NCBI RefSeq assembly: GCF_000336755.1
Contig: NZ_AOLK01000023.1
Location: forward strand, 53,070 to 117,069
Length of the DNA: 64,000 bases
Direction of reading: 5' to 3'
DNA from: Haloferax elongans ATCC BAA-1513
GTDB taxonomy: Archaea; Halobacteriota; Halobacteria; Halobacteriales; Haloferacaceae
Position 1 is the first letter of the stretch; every line of letters starts with the position of its first letter. Of this stretch, positions 16,980 to 25,071 are shown in pieces. Below the pieces are notes generated by a model that saw only the letters and a list, made by a program, of their open reading frames with translations, ran no database searches and was not told where the DNA came from. Both the position numbers and the translations under genes were made by a program.

Positions 16980-17820
16980 GGGGCTGTTGGTTGTATAGTT
17001 GTTGGGCGTGGTACTTAGTTGGTGTCGATGCAGAGGTTGGTGTCGGCGAGACAGCTTAGGGCCGAAACTGAAACTGAAGATGTCATAGGTTGAAACAGGG
17101 AATTACTGAGTTTCGGGGGATTTGGGAGCCTTGAGTTGGGACAGTGTATTTAAAAATTGGGTCGTGGTTGCAAACTGAAGATGAAGGTTCGTCGTGGAGA
17201 GTAAGCAGGGGGGGTGTCGGGCTAGCCGATCGTGTAGGCGGTGCTGGCACGGGTTAATCATCCTCGGCTAGTCCACAATTTAGTCCGAGAGGGTTTCTAT
17301 GAGTGTTTTTTCAGTAGTTCGTCTGTTTCTCGCGGTTTGTTTTATGTGTTGTACAACAGTAGGACAAACATTTATATTCCCACACAACATATCTAACCGT
17401 AGGCTGTCCTGTTAGGCAAGAGGAGGGAGAGTCATCGACCGAATTCTGCCTTATTCGAGGCGGCATATGGCTGTCGACCCGTAATCTAACTTTGCGGCGT
17501 TGTGCGTGGCTGTTGTGTCTACAGGCGCTTGGAGTTGTCTTGACTCCTCCCCCGGGGGCACCCTTTCGCCCGCGTTCTCTTCATCTTCAGTTTCATGGAG
17601 AGGGACGTTTTTTATATGTTCATTCCAGATTTCACAGCAGTTTTTAGAAAATTGGCCCTGTGGGGCGTTGTAGTTGGTGTTTTCTTTTCGGCATAGGTTT
17701 TTCAGTTTTGTAGAGTGAATCAGTATGTTTGGGTTAGATTGCCTTGTGTCTCATTTTCAGTCGAAGCTAGAACTGATGCGGAGGCTTATCCGTCCCTGTT
17801 GTGTTGTATCTGAACACTTT
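16980..17820. other. Long gene-poor region with promoter-like and palindromic signals
   Basis: 840 bp without a credible protein gene. It holds a CTAG palindrome (17221-17232) and a half copy (17262-17272). A strong TATA-like TTTATATTC lies near 17370, followed by a G/A- and C-rich stretch (17410-17560) able to fold into hairpins. A small RNA or a replication/control region is possible; nothing proves either. The longer frame of the next gene starts at 17725. Confidence 0.4.
17221..17232. repeat. CTAG palindrome copy (GCTAGCCGATCG)
   Basis: A partial copy of the GCTAGCCGGCTAGC family within the gene-poor region; a related CGGCTAG lies 40 bp further on. Confidence 0.5.
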
Positions 17821-18756
17821 ATGGGTGAAGACACGAAGCGCCGTCGCATCGATGCGAAGGCAGACACGATTGTTGAGAAACACGCGCAGCGCCGTGGCGT
17901 AACGAAGCGTGAAATGCTCGAAGAGATGATTTATACCTACGATGAGCGCGATGATGAGTTGTTGGATGAGACGAAGCACCAGACAAAGATGCTGGAGGAG
18001 CTGTGTGGCGAGGTGCTCGCCGGTTCCGAGGGGGCGGCTGGGAATACCTCGGCGACGTCCTCTGAAAGCGCTGAGACCTCCGACAGCGGTGAGGGTAGCG
18101 GCGAACCCGACCACCATCCGAATGACCTGCCGGTCAACCATGGAGTAGAGTTTGACCCAGATGCCCGTGAATGGAGTGAGGAAGTGAAGTCAAGGAAGGT
18201 TCCTGGTATGGCAGCGGTTCGCGGATTTCTGAACTATAAACTGGCTGATGTGGATGTGATTCCGGAGCGTCTCCTTGAAGAATCAATGGATGGATTGGAG
18301 TTGCATGCGTCGTCGCGTCGTCGGTATAAGTTCGAGTACGGGTCGAGCCTCGATGTCTGGTATCCGTACCCGTCGCTTGACCCGGATTTCGACGAGAATG
18401 CGGTGTATGAGCGGATTATCGAGGCAAAAGAGGCTGGGAAGACTTTTAATAAGGGGAAGGTTCGTGAGGAGCATCCGTCGTTGCGCTCGTGTTTCCCGGG
18501 CGCAGAAGACGAAGAGATGCCGTTCGTTGCGAAAGACATCTTCCTCTCAGATGATGATAAGCGCGACGAGTGGGTGGCTGAGTTGGTTGACCGTACGACT
18601 AACTACATCAACAACCATAGGTCGAGAAAGGCCGGTGTGATCTACCTCTCGTACTTGATGCACTATGCTGATAAGAAGAGCGTGAAGAATGAATCTTGGC
18701 GGGCGATGGTGCGGGAAGAGTGGAACGATAAAAAGTACTGGGTTGAGGACTGGTAG
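17821..18756 (+). CDS. Hypothetical protein with basic N-terminal helix
   Basis: A 311-aa protein from the ATG at 17821 (MGEDTKRRRIDAKADTIVEK); a frame start at 17725 would add 32 residues with a weak hydrophobic stretch. The N-terminal 50 residues ('KRRRIDAKADTIVEKHAQRRGVTKREMLEEMI') resemble a helical DNA-binding segment of the ribbon-helix-helix sort. A low-complexity Ser/Glu linker (about 62-95) leads to a C-terminal domain with 'SSLDVWYPYPSLDPDFDENAVYERIIEAKEAG' and 'WRAMVREEWNDKKYWVEDW'. It could be an element-encoded regulator or maintenance protein. No family is recognised. Confidence 0.6.
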   Translation: MGEDTKRRRIDAKADTIVEKHAQRRGVTKREMLEEMIYTYDERDDELLDETKHQTKMLEELCGEVLAGSEGAAGNTSATSSESAETSDSGEGSGEPDHHPNDLPVNHGVEFDPDAREWSEEVKSRKVPGMAAVRGFLNYKLADVDVIPERLLEESMDGLELHASSRRRYKFEYGSSLDVWYPYPSLDPDFDENAVYERIIEAKEAGKTFNKGKVREEHPSLRSCFPGAEDEEMPFVAKDIFLSDDDKRDEWVAELVDRTTNYINNHRSRKAGVIYLSYLMHYADKKSVKNESWRAMVREEWNDKKYWVEDW

Positions 18757-18762
18757 CGAGAA

Positions 18763-18774
18763 CTAGTCGGCTAG
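18763..18774. repeat. CTAG palindrome copy (CTAGTCGGCTAG)
   Basis: Lies between convergent genes and supplies the stop codon (18771-18773) of the minus-strand DUF7344-like gene. Confidence 0.55.
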
Positions 18775-19187
18775 CGTGACAGCTCTATCTGGAACGCTTT
18801 GAAGGCATCCCAGACTCGCTGCGCTTCAGTTGGCACGACTACTTGACGATTAGAGTCATACTCAACGACAACTCCGTTAAGCTGAGGCATGTGTTGTTGT
18901 TGCAGGGAAATATATACTCGTTTGCGCTGTTGTGAGGTGAGTTCGCTAACGGAGCAATTGTTCTCCTTCGCGGCTACCTGCTCGGCCAGTTTGGATAGCG
19001 GTATAGTCTCACCAGTGGGTTCTGAGGCGAGAAGTTGGATGACCCAGCGTCTCCGATCCGAAGTGAGCAGATTGAGTACATCGCTGTATTCAATGTCTGT
19101 TGCATATGGCTGTGATGTTTGATCGTGAGTTGAGGGTGCGGTTATTTCTCTAAGCCGACGGATGAAATTGGTGAGTTCTGATCTCAT
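18771..19187 (-). CDS. DUF7344-like winged-helix protein
   Basis: A 138-aa protein resembling haloarchaeal DUF7344 winged-helix proteins. The signature is 'VLNLLTSDRRRWVIQLLASE' (helix 1), then 'IPLSKLAEQVAAKE', 'SVSELTSQQRKRVYISLQQQHMPQLNGVVVEYD' (recognition helix and wing) and 'VWDAFKAF'. It probably binds DNA as a small regulator. A decayed paralogue lies at 54903-55311, with a truncated third copy at 50589-50645. All three share an upstream cassette (here 19192-19259), which suggests autoregulation or co-regulation. The ATG at 19187 follows that cassette directly. Confidence 0.75.
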   Translation of the reverse strand: MRSELTNFIRRLREITAPSTHDQTSQPYATDIEYSDVLNLLTSDRRRWVIQLLASEPTGETIPLSKLAEQVAAKENNCSVSELTSQQRKRVYISLQQQHMPQLNGVVVEYDSNRQVVVPTEAQRVWDAFKAFQIELSR

Positions 19188-19191
19188 ATGG

Positions 19192-19259
19192 TGTCTCGGG
19201 CGTGTCGCCCGCAGCCCCTCAATATCGTCCCGCGGGCGACCGCAGACTGGTCGGCTAGC
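19192..19259 (-). promoter_or_regulatory. Promoter cassette, copy A
   Basis: Read on the minus strand: palindrome at 19259-19246, CTGCGGTCGCC at 19245-19235, then the inverted repeat TGCGGGCGACACGCCCGAGA at 19213-19194. The order and spacing match copies at 50486-50553 and 54827-54892. The ATG of the DUF7344-like gene follows. Confidence 0.65.
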
Positions 19260-19361
19260 ACGAACTTGCCAAATTTGGAGGAAGACCGGGGAAGCTACGG
19301 TTTCACTTTCAGGTTGGTATACCGAAACTTATCAGGATAGCAATTGTCACATTCAATCTGA

Positions 19362-20522
19362 ATGCCAACTCGTCTTCTCCACATCAGCGATACTCACCTC
19401 GGGAACCGGCAGTATGGGAGCGATCTCCGCCGGAATGACTTCGCTGATTCATTCGAAAAAGCCATTGAGTATGCCGTTGAGCAAGATGTCGACGCTGTCG
19501 TACACACAGGCGATCTATTCGACTCGCGCGACCCGAGCCTTCCCGACCTAAACCGATGCATTGACACCCTCCAGCGCCTCGAACTGGCTGGAATTCCGTT
19601 CTACGGCATCGTTGGCAACCACGAACGGAAGATGGACGACCAGTACCTCGACCTAATCGAGAAGACAGGGGCAGCCGAACGCCTAACGAGACACCCCACG
19701 CAGGTCACAGATGAGGTTACTCTATACGGCATTGACGCCGTAACAAAGCCAGCGTGGCACGCGGAGGACTTCCAGCTCGAAGCACCACCAGAGGACACGT
19801 TCACGATCCTATGCATGCATCAGCTCCTCGATCCGCCGGTGCCGGACATATTTGCCGACCACCCCCTCAGCGACGTTCTCGAACAGGTCAACGTCGATCT
19901 TGACGCTCTTGCACTCGGAGACTACCACGAGACCGTCGGTACAGTCGAAACCGGGACGAAGGTCTGGTACGCCGGGTCTACGGAGCGATGCGCAAAGGAT
20001 GAGATAGAGCCCAGGACAGTGAGCCTCCTTGAGATCGACGATGGTGAGTTGACCCGGCGGGAGTGGGAATTGGACACACGAGACTTCATCACCATCGGAA
20101 TCACGTTTGCTGAGGGCGACGACCACTCGTACGCCGATGATGTGATTGACCGCCACAACGTGGAAGACAAGGTTGTCTCAGTAGCACTTAACGGGGAAGC
20201 GACGTCAGTCACCTCCCGCGACGTGCGCAAGGCCGTTATCAACCGTGGCGCCGCAGTATGTCGGGTTGACGACCAGCGCGGTGGGCCAAACATCGACCTT
20301 TCCGGGAGGCCGAGCGGCGGCATCGAGAGTGCCGACCGTCTTATTCAAGAAAAACTAGGCGAACAGAACCTCAGCGAAATCTCGCTGGAGATTGAGGAAC
20401 GCGTTCGCACCGGAGATGTCGCACGGTCTGGATTCGACAACGAGGTGGAAGAACTTCTCATAGAGGCACAGGACGAGGCGTTCGACGGACAGCCAGCAAC
20501 AGGAGCGGAGGGCCAAGAATGA
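19362..20522 (+). CDS. mre11: Mre11-like DNA double-strand-break nuclease
   Basis: A 386-aa Mre11/SbcD phosphoesterase. Metal ligands are visible in order: SDTHLG (D10, H12), 'HTGDLFDSRDP' (D51), 'GNHERK' (N86, H87), 'MHQ' (about 152) and 'GDYHE' (about 187; the usual GHxH is changed to GDYH). The C-terminal part (about 280-370) would be the Rad50-binding region. It is the first gene of mre11-rad50-nurA-herA; its stop overlaps the rad50 start by 4 nt. It should trim broken or blocked DNA ends in complex with Rad50. Located on the element, it is probably additional to a chromosomal copy. Confidence 0.93.
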   Translation: MPTRLLHISDTHLGNRQYGSDLRRNDFADSFEKAIEYAVEQDVDAVVHTGDLFDSRDPSLPDLNRCIDTLQRLELAGIPFYGIVGNHERKMDDQYLDLIEKTGAAERLTRHPTQVTDEVTLYGIDAVTKPAWHAEDFQLEAPPEDTFTILCMHQLLDPPVPDIFADHPLSDVLEQVNVDLDALALGDYHETVGTVETGTKVWYAGSTERCAKDEIEPRTVSLLEIDDGELTRREWELDTRDFITIGITFAEGDDHSYADDVIDRHNVEDKVVSVALNGEATSVTSRDVRKAVINRGAAVCRVDDQRGGPNIDLSGRPSGGIESADRLIQEKLGEQNLSEISLEIEERVRTGDVARSGFDNEVEELLIEAQDEAFDGQPATGAEGQE

Positions 20523-23500
20523 GGGTTCAAAAAGTCTGCCTTCAGAACATCCGCAGTTACGCTGACCAGACAGTTGAGTTCCCCGAGGGCACGATTCTCA
20601 TTCACGGTGACAATGGAGCGGGAAAGACATCGCTCCTAATGGGTCTGTTTGGGGGCCTCTTTCTCTCGGAGATTCGGAGCGTCGGCAACAACTCGTTCAA
20701 ACTTGAGGAGTTCGTCCGTCGGGGCGAGACCAAAGGAACCGTTGACCTCGTTTTTGAGGTCGACAGAGTGGAATATTCCGTTGAGTGGGAAATATACACA
20801 ACAGGTACACAGAACAGCGCGACGCTCACCTCCCCGACACTGTCCGAACCCGTGTCCGGAATCGAGGACGTTCACGACGAGGTGGAGCGCATCATCGGAA
20901 TGGACGAGGACGACTTCGCCAACTCAGTCTACGTCAAACAGGGTGAAATCGACCGCCTGATAGACGCGAGCGACCGGGCAGGGATGATTGACGGTCTCCT
21001 TGGGCTCAACGAGATTGACGACTACATCGAGACGATGAAGATGGCCCGTCGGGGGGCCAGACGCGTGAGGGATCGGAACCGTGACAACGCCGAGAGCCGC
21101 CGCGAAGACCTCCGAGAGAATTTCGAACGCGACGAGGATGATTTCGAAGGTGAAATCGCCAAACTGAGTAAAGACATCGACCGCCTCGACTCGCAGGTCA
21201 ACAAGGTGGAAGACTACCTGGATGACCTTCGAGACACGCGTGCCAACCTCGCAGGTGACATAGACGACTACGAAGATGCCGTCGAGCAGAAACGCGAGAA
21301 GGAGCACCAAATCAAGGAAACAAAACAGAAGCGAACCGAGAGGCAACAGCAAATCGAGGAATGTGAGTCTACAATCGACAACCTTGGTGCAGTCATCGAT
21401 GACTTCGAAGAAGACATCGACGAACTCGCCGCCAATCTCGACATGGGTGTCGGCACGGCTGACACGGCCAAGACTGTACTCAACGACACACAAGACGCAC
21501 TCCAAACGGTTTCGGTCGAGAAGGCAAACCGGGAGAACGACCTCGAGCAGGCGACGGAGACACTCAACGAACTTGAAGCGGAGTTGGACGGGACACAAGA
21601 AGAACTAGAAGAACTTCGGGACGGACGTGATGCATTCGAGAGAGAGCTTGACGCTCGCGAGGACGACCTCACTGTAGCGAAGGACGACCACAAAGACGCC
21701 ATCGGAAAGCGAGACGAGATGGCGGTGGAATTTGTGCCTGATGTCGACTCAGGCGACGAGATTGACGCTAAGACAATCGACCATGTGGAAGAGCGAATCG
21801 ACACGCTCGACGACCGACACGGAGATACTCAGACCGAACTAGCACAGTCCGAGACCACGCTCTCCGAACGCGAGAGCGACCTTGAGGACGAGCGAGAGGA
21901 AGTAGACGACGCACGGAACGCCCTCAAGGAGAAGCGACAAGAACACGACTTGCTCGCTGACGACATCGACGCAGCTGAGCGCCGACTTGATGAGGCCACT
22001 GAAGAGTTCGAGAACCAGCTTTCATCGCTGGTCGAACGCGCTGTCGAGTACGATATTGAGCTAACTCCCGACGAGCTACAGGCCGCTGCTGACACCCAGT
22101 TGCCCGACCGGATCGAGGCGCTAAACGACGGTCTCGATGAGGTCGGAAACAAGATATCAGCACTCGAGGAGCGCAAGCGCAATTTGGTCGAGGAACGCGA
22201 AGAGCTGCGCGAACTCGACCAGGAGGGCAAGTGCCCACGATGCAGGCAGCCTGTGGACGAGACCCACATAGAGATTGAGATCGACGAGATAGAGACCAAA
22301 CTAGAAGAAACCCGCGAGGAATTGGACGAGCTACGTGGAGAACGAAAGACGCTCCAGCAGGAGAAGGCAGCTATCGGCGACCTTCGAGAAGACGTCCTCG
22401 ATGTTGTGAAATTCCACAGCGAAAAGGTCGAGACTGCCGAAGACGAACTCGACGGACTCCGCGACGAAAGAGACGAGCTCCAAGCAGACATTGACGACCT
22501 TGAGATAGAGGTTGAAACACACGAAAACGAAATTGAGCAGCTCGAAGACAATATCGCTGACCTCAAGGACGAGATTGAGCAGCTCGAAACCGACGGTGAC
22601 GAATTGGAAGAAGCGATTAAACGCGGTGAGGCTGTCGTCGAGCAGTTCGAGACGGTCGTGGTACACCATGAGCGTGTAGAGGACATAGAGGAGGAAGTCG
22701 ACCAGTTCCGCACGGTAGTGGAAGAGAAAGGGAACGAGATCGCCGAAACACGCGACAGGATTGAATCGCTCCAGTCAGAGATCAACAACCAAGAGGGTAC
22801 CGTCGAAGGCTGCAATGAAGCGCTCAACGAGGCTAACTCGGAGGTCGGCACCCTCGAAGAGCGAAGAGAGACGCTGGAGAAAATCGTTGAACTCTACGAT
22901 CAGATTGACGAGAAACAGTCTGATATTTCTGATGAGCAACAGAGTATCGAGGCCCATCGCGAGATGATCCAGACGTTCAACGAACAACTCACTGACCTAC
23001 GTGAGGATCGTGACGACCTCGAGGAGCAACTGGGCGGCACCGGTCTCGAGGAACTCGAAACCAAGCTTGAACAGGTGGAAGACAAGGTCGAGAAGCGAAA
23101 GGAGACGCGAGACGAGCTACAGGCAGAGGCCAGCAAGCTCAGAGAGGAGCGGGCCACGCTCCAGAACGAGTTGTCGAACTTGTGTGACCTGAAAGAACGT
23201 ATCGAGGAGTTTGAGCAGCGGGCGGAGTGGGCCGACGCTGTTTACGGCGAACTCGACACAACGCTTGATGTCTATGAAAATGTCAAGTCCGAACTCCGTG
23301 AAAAGTACCTCGCGTACATCAACGAGTACACAAACGACATCTTCCAGGACATCTACCTGAACAATAGCTACCAGCGAGTGGTCATCTCCGAAACCTATGA
23401 CGAGCGCAGCGATAGCTACGACTACGATATCAAGCTTCTGTGCGACGACGGCACTACCGAAGACCCGAGCAATGCTAGTGGCGGGGAGCGGGCCATCGTC

Positions 23501-23791
23501 AACCTCGCGCTCCGGGCGGGCATTTACAAGCTCATCGCTGAACTGGAGGGAGGCGACCGTGGTCGACTTCCCCCGTTCATCCTCGACGAACCGACTACCT
23601 TCCTCGACGAGGGTCACGTCGGCCAGCTCGAGGAAATGCTCGACCGAATCCGAGAATGGGATGTCCCACAAGTTATTGTCGTCTCGCACGACGAGACGCT
23701 GATTGACGGAGCCGACCACGCTTGTCACGTCGAAATCGACGAGGCGACGAACACTAGCCGTGTCACGATGCGCTCTGCGGGGGACGACTGA
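20519..23791 (+). CDS. rad50: Rad50-like SMC ATPase with zinc hook
   Basis: A 1090-aa SMC-type ATPase, longer than typical haloarchaeal Rad50. Walker A is GDNGAGKTS (about 30-38), the Q-loop region is 'VKQGEID' (about 140), and two long coiled coils (about 170-560 and 590-930) flank a CPRC zinc hook (about 571-574). The ABC signature is 'NASGGERAIVN' (about 983) and Walker B is 'PPFILDEPTTFLD' (about 1018), with the H-loop 'VVSHDE'. It partners the overlapping Mre11. The complex tethers DNA ends and gates the nuclease by ATP. Confidence 0.94.
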   Translation: MRVQKVCLQNIRSYADQTVEFPEGTILIHGDNGAGKTSLLMGLFGGLFLSEIRSVGNNSFKLEEFVRRGETKGTVDLVFEVDRVEYSVEWEIYTTGTQNSATLTSPTLSEPVSGIEDVHDEVERIIGMDEDDFANSVYVKQGEIDRLIDASDRAGMIDGLLGLNEIDDYIETMKMARRGARRVRDRNRDNAESRREDLRENFERDEDDFEGEIAKLSKDIDRLDSQVNKVEDYLDDLRDTRANLAGDIDDYEDAVEQKREKEHQIKETKQKRTERQQQIEECESTIDNLGAVIDDFEEDIDELAANLDMGVGTADTAKTVLNDTQDALQTVSVEKANRENDLEQATETLNELEAELDGTQEELEELRDGRDAFERELDAREDDLTVAKDDHKDAIGKRDEMAVEFVPDVDSGDEIDAKTIDHVEERIDTLDDRHGDTQTELAQSETTLSERESDLEDEREEVDDARNALKEKRQEHDLLADDIDAAERRLDEATEEFENQLSSLVERAVEYDIELTPDELQAAADTQLPDRIEALNDGLDEVGNKISALEERKRNLVEEREELRELDQEGKCPRCRQPVDETHIEIEIDEIETKLEETREELDELRGERKTLQQEKAAIGDLREDVLDVVKFHSEKVETAEDELDGLRDERDELQADIDDLEIEVETHENEIEQLEDNIADLKDEIEQLETDGDELEEAIKRGEAVVEQFETVVVHHERVEDIEEEVDQFRTVVEEKGNEIAETRDRIESLQSEINNQEGTVEGCNEALNEANSEVGTLEERRETLEKIVELYDQIDEKQSDISDEQQSIEAHREMIQTFNEQLTDLREDRDDLEEQLGGTGLEELETKLEQVEDKVEKRKETRDELQAEASKLREERATLQNELSNLCDLKERIEEFEQRAEWADAVYGELDTTLDVYENVKSELREKYLAYINEYTNDIFQDIYLNNSYQRVVISETYDERSDSYDYDIKLLCDDGTTEDPSNASGGERAIVNLALRAGIYKLIAELEGGDRGRLPPFILDEPTTFLDEGHVGQLEEMLDRIREWDVPQVIVVSHDETLIDGADHACHVEIDEATNTSRVTMRSAGDD

Positions 23792-23793
23792 AG

Positions 23794-25071
23794 ATGGATT
23801 CCGAAGCTGTTGGCACTGTTCGGGAACTGTTCGCCGAGATAGATGCAGCAGTTCCCCGTGAATTAGAGTCGCAGGCCGAACACGCGCGCCGAATGTTCGA
23901 ATTTCTCGGGCTCGATGGGGGCGTGGTGAAGCCGATAGGCGACCCGACCTACCAGCGGACGCGCATCGATGAGCTTGGAACGTGGGCTGAAGATCCGTGG
24001 AGTGGCCAGAGCTACGGAGTCGACGCCAGCACGACCCGTCCGATGGAGTACAACAACGGGATGGTCATCGATGCTGCCCACGCCAAGACTGCCGCAGTTG
24101 GCGAATCGGCTGACCGTACAGTTGAACAAGTAGGACAGATTGTCGGCGTAGCATTCCTCGACGACACTGATACGACTCTCCACCGGAAGACCATCGAGGG
24201 GGATTACGTCATGGGCGAGTTGGTACGTTTCCCTGAGTCAACCGAAGAGCTACGCAACATCTCTAAGTCGGTGGGGGCAGTAGCCCAGCGCCTAAGCGAG
24301 GGGCAGCAAGCGGTCAACTCGCTTGACAGCATCGACGGGGCATTGTTCCTTGACGGGTCTGTCCTGCCACTGGGAATCATTTACTGGGTGCTACTCGACT
24401 ACGCAGGCGGAAGGTCTCCAGCCGGATCGTGGGGACTCCCAGCCGATATCGTCCGCAACTACGTCGAGATTATCGACCAACAGTACGAGCGCAACCAACC
24501 CGTAATTGGCATTGTCAAGACATCGACGATGTCACAGGTGGTCTCCTCACTCAACGAGAAGCTTGATCAGCACGACATCACTGAGGACGGGCAACAGCCA
24601 GAGGTGCCGTGGATTCGAGACCATCAGTTCCTTTCCGAAGTGCTTCGATTCGAGAATCTAGACTACCTCACCTACACGTCGTGGTTCGTTAGTGAAGGGC
24701 AGAAGATTTCCGGCGAGGTCTACCGACTTCTGGAACCACTGTCGGATGACTTGCAGCACGGTAGCCCAGATGACTACCGGCGAGCGTTTTGCTTTGTCCG
24801 GCTCCCAAAGACTGGCGATTTGCTCCGGATTGAAACACCCTACCTGATGGTGCGGGAAGAAGAGATGCGCCGGCAGATTCAGCTGAAGGCACTGAAGGCC
24901 ATCGCGCAGCGGCGTGGTGTACCGCGTGCCATCCACCGAGCTGACCGACTCGCCCGCATCAGCCAAGAGAACCGAGAGAAAATCCGCGACATGATCAAGC
25001 GCACTGAGGCCGCGTACGACCACAATTGGGATGGTCGCTGGCGTAACCTCACCGATGACACAGACCTATGA
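23794..25071 (+). CDS. nurA: NurA-like 5'-3' nuclease
   Basis: A 425-aa NurA-family nuclease. The two metal-binding aspartates are in YGVDAS (about 75) and 'ALFLDGSVLP' (about 188). The C-terminal 'RLPKTGDLLRIETPYLM' and 'LKAIAQRRGVPRAIHRADRLARIS' blocks match the final NurA motifs, including the conserved His. In thermophilic archaea NurA resects 5' ends together with HerA. Its start is 2 nt after the rad50 stop, and its stop overlaps the herA start by 4 nt. NurA-HerA is not a usual part of the haloarchaeal core genome to my knowledge. Confidence 0.9.
   Translation: MDSEAVGTVRELFAEIDAAVPRELESQAEHARRMFEFLGLDGGVVKPIGDPTYQRTRIDELGTWAEDPWSGQSYGVDASTTRPMEYNNGMVIDAAHAKTAAVGESADRTVEQVGQIVGVAFLDDTDTTLHRKTIEGDYVMGELVRFPESTEELRNISKSVGAVAQRLSEGQQAVNSLDSIDGALFLDGSVLPLGIIYWVLLDYAGGRSPAGSWGLPADIVRNYVEIIDQQYERNQPVIGIVKTSTMSQVVSSLNEKLDQHDITEDGQQPEVPWIRDHQFLSEVLRFENLDYLTYTSWFVSEGQKISGEVYRLLEPLSDDLQHGSPDDYRRAFCFVRLPKTGDLLRIETPYLMVREEEMRRQIQLKALKAIAQRRGVPRAIHRADRLARISQENREKIRDMIKRTEAAYDHNWDGRWRNLTDDTDL

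Noticed and set aside
17725-17820. Upstream extension of the 17821 gene
   Set aside because: The 32 extra residues look unlike the rest and start without a TATA box; the ATG at 17821 was preferred, though not proven.
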